A program made the translations under genes and the position numbers. The notes beneath the pieces are model-generated. The model did not search any database. It worked only from the letters and a program-made list of their open reading frames with translations, and was not told where the DNA came from. This document shows positions 17,500 to 22,683 of a DNA stretch of 22,683 bases, one piece after another (within the stretch, counting starts at the first letter, position 1; every line of letters starts with the position of its first letter). The stretch comes from Sergeia podlipaevii (taxonomy: Eukaryota; Euglenozoa; Kinetoplastea; Trypanosomatida; Trypanosomatidae), in the NCBI GenBank assembly GCA_030849805.1, contig JASANZ010001894.1:1-22683 (forward strand), given 5' to 3'.

Positions 17500-19740
17500 A
17501 TGGATAGCAGCACTCACGAATCAACCACGTGGACTTCATCTGAAAGGGTGGAGCAGCTCGATCCCTTAACTCGATACAACATCATCACAAATACAGATAG
17601 AAGAGCCACTTCTCAAGGACGGGGCGCCGAATACGCCTCAAAACGCCGCTACGATGCTGGCATAAACACCACTGCCAACACTACTATAGGCAACGGACTT
17701 GCAGTAGATGATGAAAGCGCTGCTGTCGCTCCTGCTATAAACACAGTGACTGCTCGCGACAAGAGCAGTGCAACGCTGCTGGACGTTGTGTTGCACGTCT
17801 CCACACGCATGCACGACCGAGAAGAAGGCACAAGGCAGCTTGGCTTGTGTGTTCGATGCGGACGCTCGGAAGGCACTCAAAGCGGGTCCTCGCGAGTGGT
17901 CGCGGTGCGTCTCACCGACCCACTTGACCCCTTTTTTCTTTTTGAGCTACAGCTACACGAGACGGACTACGCCGCCTTCAAGCAACGTCTGGAGCTACTC
18001 GTTGACTTTGGCGGGTTCCCTCGTTTTCTTGTTAGCATGATCCAAGGCATCGTACAAGGGGTGTCACCCTTCCACGTCAGCTTTGCCGTCAACAGTAGTG
18101 ATGCTAGTCGCGGCACGCTGCGCATTATCGAAACGACGGAGTTCAAGACAGTGGAACACATGGCGTTGCAGTTCTTGCGCCAAGGAGATGTTGGGCAGAA
18201 GATGTACCTCGCAGAGCGCTTTCAACACTTTGAGCGCGCTCTTGCGGTGAGCGAGGCAGCTCGGCGGGAGGAAAGCGCAAAGGCCACCGAGACAATAGAA
18301 AACCTTCAGCGTCGCGTCAGCGAACTGACGGAGGAAAACCGACGCACGAAGGAAAACTTGCGCCTCTCCACGGCGCATTCTGAAAAATCCCAGCTGAGCA
18401 CACTGAGCTCCTTACGTGAGGGACATGCAAAGGAGTTAGCAACGATGCGCAGCGGGTATGATGAGAAGCTTCGTGCATCGCAGGATGCCGCGACGGAAGT
18501 GCAGCGTGGCTTGCTGGAGGATGCAAGGGCAAAGGACGCTCTTATTCAGGTGCTGCGTGAGAAGCTTTCAAACGCGGAGTCGGAGTTGGCTACATTGCGC
18601 TCGCAGCATCGGATTAGCGAAGATACAACGAAGGCGCAGCAGTCGGAGTTGGAGCGTCTGCGAGAGACCAACACAGAGCTAATGAATTTTAAGATTGAAG
18701 CGACAAAGGCCATGTCAGAGAACGAACTCAGCTACGTTTCCATCACAGAGCGGCTACGAGGGGTTACCAACTCACTTAACAACAAAGAGAGGGAACTGGA
18801 AGCGCTGCGGGACCAATTTCAGAAGCAGGACGGCTACGTCCACATCTTAGCGGAGCAGAATGAGCAACTCGCTGAGCAGCAACGCAACAGTGAGCGCAAT
18901 CTTGATAAGGCACATCACATTATTGGTAACCAGCTGCAAACAATTCGTAACGCAAAGGAACGCTACCATGCTGCGGCGGATCAACTTCGTAGCCTCGACG
19001 CGCTTCTTCAGGAGAAGCAGGCTTCACTGGACCGCGCGCGGGAGGAGCTGGCAACGTCCGCAAGCAAGGCAGCAGACTCACAGCGTAAGATCACGGAATT
19101 GCGTGAGCAGCTTGACAAGACGGACCGCGCTCGTGATTTACTTGCCCAGGAACTCAAACAGAGCCAGACTGCTCTCTTGCATCTTCAGCGTAGCACCAGC
19201 ATCAACGGTCGTCACTGGGGCATTTTAGGTGGCGGCGGAGCGGTAGGCGCAGGGGGTTCGCTGGGATACTCCCCATCTCCTGGGGCTGCGAGCGTAAGCA
19301 GCTACGGTATTTCTGCTTCGGCCCCGCGCAACAGTGCGTCGCCTTCAGTAGATCTACATCGCGAGTTTGCGCGTAATGCGACATACACTTCGGGGGTAGC
19401 TGCCACAGCGGCAGTGGTTGGCAATGGCGCTGTGGGGTCGCAGTTGCGCCAGTACGAGCAGCCACTATTTGCTTCTTCCGCTTCTGTTGAGAAGGCGCGC
19501 GCGGGGTCAGCAATGAGAAATGACGCTGCTCCTGCTGATAAGGAACGAAGTGTCTCGCAGCTTGGCATGACGGAGCCCAAGGCGGTTCAACTTGTGAATG
19601 CTGACGTATCGTCAAGACAGTCTTCGATGGGTGTGACTGAGAAGGCAAGTCAGCGTCAGCTATTGGCCACACGCTCTTTTCTTGATAATGCTGCGGCAAC
19701 GACCGTAGCAGTCGGAGGAACTTCTAGCGCATACTTTTAA
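17500..19740 (+). CDS. SAS6: SAS-6 centriole/basal-body cartwheel protein
   Basis: This 746-aa protein is the homologue of SAS-6, whose nine-fold head oligomers and coiled-coil spokes form the cartwheel that templates basal bodies. The ATG at 17500 is the first after a 400-nt ATG-free zone. Residues 1-90 are a Ser/Thr-rich extension. The SAS-6 head follows (about 91-245), with VRLTDPLDPFFLFEL at 136-150, LLVDFGGFP at 166-174 (PISA region) and the ETTEFKTVEHMALQFL segment at 211-226. F215 in that segment lines up with the hydrophobic residue that mediates head-to-head contacts. A long heptad coiled coil runs from about 246 to 565 and includes KAHHIIGNQLQTI. The C-terminal 180 residues are Gly/Ala/Ser-rich and disordered. 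The long coiled coil separates it from SAS6-like (SAS6L), which lacks one. Family assignment is firm; cellular location is inferred. Confidence 0.93.
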   Translation: MDSSTHESTTWTSSERVEQLDPLTRYNIITNTDRRATSQGRGAEYASKRRYDAGINTTANTTIGNGLAVDDESAAVAPAINTVTARDKSSATLLDVVLHVSTRMHDREEGTRQLGLCVRCGRSEGTQSGSSRVVAVRLTDPLDPFFLFELQLHETDYAAFKQRLELLVDFGGFPRFLVSMIQGIVQGVSPFHVSFAVNSSDASRGTLRIIETTEFKTVEHMALQFLRQGDVGQKMYLAERFQHFERALAVSEAARREESAKATETIENLQRRVSELTEENRRTKENLRLSTAHSEKSQLSTLSSLREGHAKELATMRSGYDEKLRASQDAATEVQRGLLEDARAKDALIQVLREKLSNAESELATLRSQHRISEDTTKAQQSELERLRETNTELMNFKIEATKAMSENELSYVSITERLRGVTNSLNNKERELEALRDQFQKQDGYVHILAEQNEQLAEQQRNSERNLDKAHHIIGNQLQTIRNAKERYHAAADQLRSLDALLQEKQASLDRAREELATSASKAADSQRKITELREQLDKTDRARDLLAQELKQSQTALLHLQRSTSINGRHWGILGGGGAVGAGGSLGYSPSPGAASVSSYGISASAPRNSASPSVDLHREFARNATYTSGVAATAAVVGNGAVGSQLRQYEQPLFASSASVEKARAGSAMRNDAAPADKERSVSQLGMTEPKAVQLVNADVSSRQSSMGVTEKASQRQLLATRSFLDNAAATTVAVGGTSSAYF

Positions 19741-20370
19741 CATCTACTTCCCCCAGTAATGAGATGATACGTTTGTATGCGACCGCTTAAAAGAAAAAAA
19801 AAACCTTTTACTTTTTGGATTGCACGCTTGTGGAGATACTGTATCAAACATACACATACAGACATAGAAAAAAATAAGAGAGAGGGAAGCATCGTATACA
19901 AAAATAAGCGAAGATATATTGGGAAAGGATAGAAGTTTTAATGCAATGTAGCAAGGACAAGTTGGAGGAAGAGAGAAGCACGTGCTATTTGCAAGAACGT
20001 ACATAGAATATTTTTTTTTTCTGGTGTTGTTTTCTTTCTGAATGTGCGGGGGCGACACGGTTCTTTCTTTAGTTATTTAGTTCGTTGCTCTTTTAACTGT
20101 ACAATTGTAGCGCTCCAGTGCCGTGCAGCATGCTTGGAGTTGTGGTTTCTTTCTCTCTCTCTCTATAGAATGCCAGCAATTAGCAATATATATTTAAAAA
20201 CCGTATCTATTTCTGGTGAACACTCCAGTCATCGATGATGTTTTTTTTATTTTTAGATAATCGTTTTCTGTCTTATTCATCCATGTGAATAGGTGTCAAA
20301 GCGGTACTGCTTTGTTTCAAATATGAAAAAATGCAATTGTTTCAACAGTGTTCTTACTTTATATGTTTGC

Positions 20371-20397
20371 TGTCCTTCCTTTATCCCTTTTGCTTAG
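20371..20397 (+). promoter_or_regulatory. Candidate spliced-leader acceptor for the last gene
   Basis: A C/T-rich tract 20371-20395 runs into AG at 20396-20397, giving a 502-nt ATG-free leader. Other candidates are AG at 20433-20434 (tract 20404-20430) and AG at 20673-20674 (tract 20649-20662, 225-nt leader). The AG at 20893-20894 has no pyrimidine tract and is unlikely. Confidence 0.4.
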
Positions 20398-20724
20398 TTT
20401 GTATCTTTTTTTTCTTTCATTTTGCCTTTACAAGGAAAAGAAAGTTAAGGATACATTTTATTTACTCAATCATTTACAGCAGCATTTCTTTTGTGCTAGG
20501 AAGCATATATATATCATAATAGTTACTCAAAAAAAAAAAAAAACATTTCAGAACAACTCATTCCCAATTCGAAAGTGAGGGGGGTTATTTCGTGTGTAAT
20601 TATTTGCTTCGGCCTCGTTGCCTGCATTTTTTTTGAGGTAGTGTTAGTTATTTCTCTCCCACTTGCATACGTAGTGGTCCTGGCGCACCCACTTGAGACT
20701 ACCATTTAAAAAGGAGGAGGCCTC

Positions 20725-20767
20725 TGACCAGTGAAGGCAAGGAAGGAAGGATTCACTTCGCTGGTCA
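20725..20767. repeat. Compact hairpin in the probable leader of the last gene
   Basis: TGACCAG (20725-20731) pairs with CTGGTCA (20761-20767), and inside it TGAA (20732-20735) pairs with TTCA (20752-20755). This leaves a 5-nt bulge on one side and a purine-rich loop of GGAAGGAAGG type. It is the most convincing non-homopolymer stem in the spacers. Confidence 0.6.
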
Positions 20768-20862
20768 AGGTAAGACAAGTTGCTCAAACATCATATATAT
20801 ATATATTTAAGAGAAAATTAAGGAGTACATAGGAAAAACGCAATTTCTAACTAAAAAGAATT

Positions 20863-20893
<31 letters not shown>

Positions 20894-20899
20894 GGGGAT

Positions 20900-21841
20900 A
20901 TGTGTGCTTGCTTCATACAAATGTCGCAGCACGAATCGACCACTTCTTCAGAGGGAAGTCATCTTTACTCTGATCGCGGTCACTGGCTTTTCGGAGCTGA
21001 TCTGTCCACTAACATTATCTCCTACTGGCCGTTTTTCCTTGTAGCGCTTCTGATGTGCTTTGGCTGTGCGCAGACCGCTGCACTTCACATTCGAACATGG
21101 TGTGATAAACGACGAATGCGGCAGTTACAGCACAGGAAGGGGTGCCGTCGCCTCCAACTTGCAAGGAATAAGAAAAAACATGGGGAGGAGCAGCTGCTCC
21201 AAATACCAGAGATAGACTCAGCTGCAGACGCCAAGGGAGTGGGGCGTAGTCCAGTTAGCCGCGCGGCTCTTGCCGCCACTGTAGATGGCGTCGAAGGTTT
21301 TCCTGCTGCTGCTGCTGCGACTCCTACAGCGCTCGCACCAAACGCGACACCTACTCTTGGCTCGACGTCTACTATGGAGAGAGCGATGCAGGTGAAAAGC
21401 CACCCTCGGAGTCATTACACCCGACATCAGCAGAGGGACCGCAATCCTAACTCCTCTATGAACATACCCCATCCGAAGGCGGACAGTGCCGACGACAACG
21501 TTGTTACACAAAGCTCAATGAGCTCAGCTAGTCAAGCACACGGGAAAGGGTCTGTCGTGGTTTCCTCATCGAGTTTTACGAGTGATGATATGCCGTTGAC
21601 GGCCAGCTTTGGCGATGACTCCCAAGCGTCTCCTTCAGCTTCTTCGAGGTGTCCCCAGTACACAGAAGATGAGCGACGCAGCATTGACAAGAAGCGTCGC
21701 GAGAATGCACACGCGTGGCTGGAGGCGAAGAAGGCGATGGAGAGCACTGCCTGTGGTGATTCATCAGGAGTACCTTCGGTGATGGTGAACCGGCGTACCG
21801 TAGCTAAGGAGAAGAAACTGGAGACTCTCAGCAGTCTGTAA
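20900..21841 (+). CDS. Single-pass membrane protein of unknown function (313 aa)
   Basis: I recognise no family. The first ATG is at 20900 (MCACFIQMSQ); the ATG at 20921 would shorten the protein by seven residues and has a better -3 base (A), so the start is not certain. One membrane segment is clear at about residues 39-62 (IISYWPFFLVALLMCFGCAQ region). A strongly basic stretch follows directly (DKRRMRQLQHRKGCRRL, about 69-85), which predicts a short lumenal or extracellular N terminus and a cytosolic C-terminal part. Residues about 105-250 are Ala/Ser/Thr-rich and probably disordered. A charged helix follows (YTEDERRSIDKKRRENAHAW region, about 255-280), and the last 30 residues are basic. 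No enzymatic motif is seen. A tethering or scaffold role is possible but unsupported. Confidence 0.8.
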   Translation: MCACFIQMSQHESTTSSEGSHLYSDRGHWLFGADLSTNIISYWPFFLVALLMCFGCAQTAALHIRTWCDKRRMRQLQHRKGCRRLQLARNKKKHGEEQLLQIPEIDSAADAKGVGRSPVSRAALAATVDGVEGFPAAAAATPTALAPNATPTLGSTSTMERAMQVKSHPRSHYTRHQQRDRNPNSSMNIPHPKADSADDNVVTQSSMSSASQAHGKGSVVVSSSSFTSDDMPLTASFGDDSQASPSASSRCPQYTEDERRSIDKKRRENAHAWLEAKKAMESTACGDSSGVPSVMVNRRTVAKEKKLETLSSL

Positions 21842-22683
21842 AGCATGCCAGAATGAAATGGAAAGTGAGGAGACTCTGTCCGTCGGTTCTCTTACAAGTC
21901 CTTCTTACTATCAATTTTCTATGGGTGGTACTCCGTATGAGCATGAAAAACGCACGCACGCACACACAAGCGAGAGGTAGGTTGTGGCACTTTATGAAAT
22001 CCTATGCGTCACATTGTTTTTCTTTTTTTTATGATTGCTTTTTTTTTTACTTCTGGCAGTGCATGAAGCACCTTTTCGTTCTATACGAATATATATATAT
22101 GTATCTTGTGAAGGGGCGTAGTATCCAACTATTTTTTAACTGGTGAAGACAATTTATTCCTAGTATGACCGTTGGATATATGGTAACAAATTTTCTTTTG
22201 CCAACGATACTTCAGTTTTTCATTGTGTTTATATATACATATATTTTCTTGTGTCGTTGCTATTTCTGTGTGAGCAATACTTATATGTGCGTACGTGTCT
22301 AGGGTGCAAATGCACATTAGCGGTGTGCGACGTATTTTACGATCGGGAAAGGCTGCTTTTATGTTTCTGCTTTTTTGTAGATAGTGCTCCAGTATCAATA
22401 TCTGACGTTGTGAGATTGTGAAGGGACCGATGCTATACAGTCCCTATCGAAAATGTGGGCTTGACAGTAGAGGGCTAGAATGTTTTTTTTTTTTTTGTGA
22501 TTGTTTTATTACTATTATTGCTGCTATGGTGTAAGAGAACGGGGAAAAAAAGGAAGAAAACGCAAATATACGCAAAGACTTGATGGTTCTTTTTTTGTTT
22601 TTGTTGTGTGTGTGTGTGTGTTTTTTTTTTTTTTTGCGAGTTTACTGTCCCCCCTATTTATGCCTTTTGCTGTATTCTGGAAG
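21842..22683 (+). other. 3' spacer at the window end, no gene seen
   Basis: It contains a CGCA/CA tract (21950-21967), T runs (22040s and near 22483-22496), TA tracts near 22090 and 22231, and a (GT) tract at 22604-22621 followed by T15. A 97-codon frame at 21853-22146 starts 11 bases after the previous stop and lacks any acceptor, so it is taken as chance within the 3' UTR. A short stem (AGGGAC 22422-22427 with GTCCCT 22440-22445) lies in a less T-rich patch. Confidence 0.65.

Larger units (their letters stand above)
19741..20899 (+). other. Spacer before the last gene, no gene seen
   Basis: It contains A-rich and T-rich runs (A about 19791-19803, T near 20010-20018, A14 at 20529-20542), a CT tract at 20152-20164 and an (AT)11 tract at 20871-20892. 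From 20366 to the next start codon there is no ATG. A hairpin at 20725-20767 is annotated separately. Confidence 0.7.

Noticed and set aside
21853..22146. A 97-codon ATG frame just after the last gene
   Set aside because: It starts 11 bases after the stop with no room for a splice acceptor and soon becomes T-tract translation; it is best read as 3' UTR.
22422..22445. Six-base stem AGGGAC/GTCCCT as a possible small RNA or terminator
   Set aside because: The stem is short, the 12-nt loop shows no known box, and trypanosomatid polycistrons do not use bacterial-type terminators.

Overview
The window looks like a stretch of trypanosomatid (kinetoplastid) nuclear genome. The evidence is structural. 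Eight protein genes all lie on the + strand with no introns, and each is separated from the next by 0.6-2.7 kb of T-rich DNA. That spacer DNA is full of long T runs, (TG)n and (TA)n tracts, and pyrimidine tracts followed by AG, which is the signature of spliced-leader trans-splicing within one polycistronic unit. TAA, TAG and TGA all serve as stops, so the nuclear code is standard. The species cannot be fixed from this sequence. The spacers are more AT/T-rich than I would expect for Leishmania.

Layout in order: an 814-aa disordered Pro/Ser/Thr-rich protein with a C-terminal SxIP motif (395-2839); a Sac1-type phosphoinositide phosphatase with two C-terminal membrane segments (5493-7997); an unrecognised 282-aa protein (9246-10094); the ubiquinone O-methyltransferase COQ3 (12177-13106); a coiled-coil protein ending in a zinc ribbon plus FYVE finger (13945-15051); an unrecognised 169-aa protein with two hydrophobic segments and a very short predicted leader (15717-16226); the centriole/basal-body cartwheel protein SAS-6 (17500-19740); and a 313-aa single-pass membrane protein (20900-21841).

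These genes do not form a pathway, as expected for a trypanosomatid polycistron. Two themes recur: phosphoinositides (Sac1, FYVE) and microtubule organisation (SAS-6, and possibly the SxIP protein). I treat both as coincidence unless synteny shows otherwise.

No mobile element, tRNA, rRNA or CRISPR array was seen. The most striking non-coding signal is that an ATG-free zone (46 to 775 nt) lies immediately upstream of every start codon and reaches back to about the nearest good pyrimidine tract. This fits selection against upstream start codons in trans-spliced leaders. I also found a perfect 15-bp inverted repeat built on T12/A12 (10382-10422) and a compact hairpin in the probable leader of the last gene (20725-20767).
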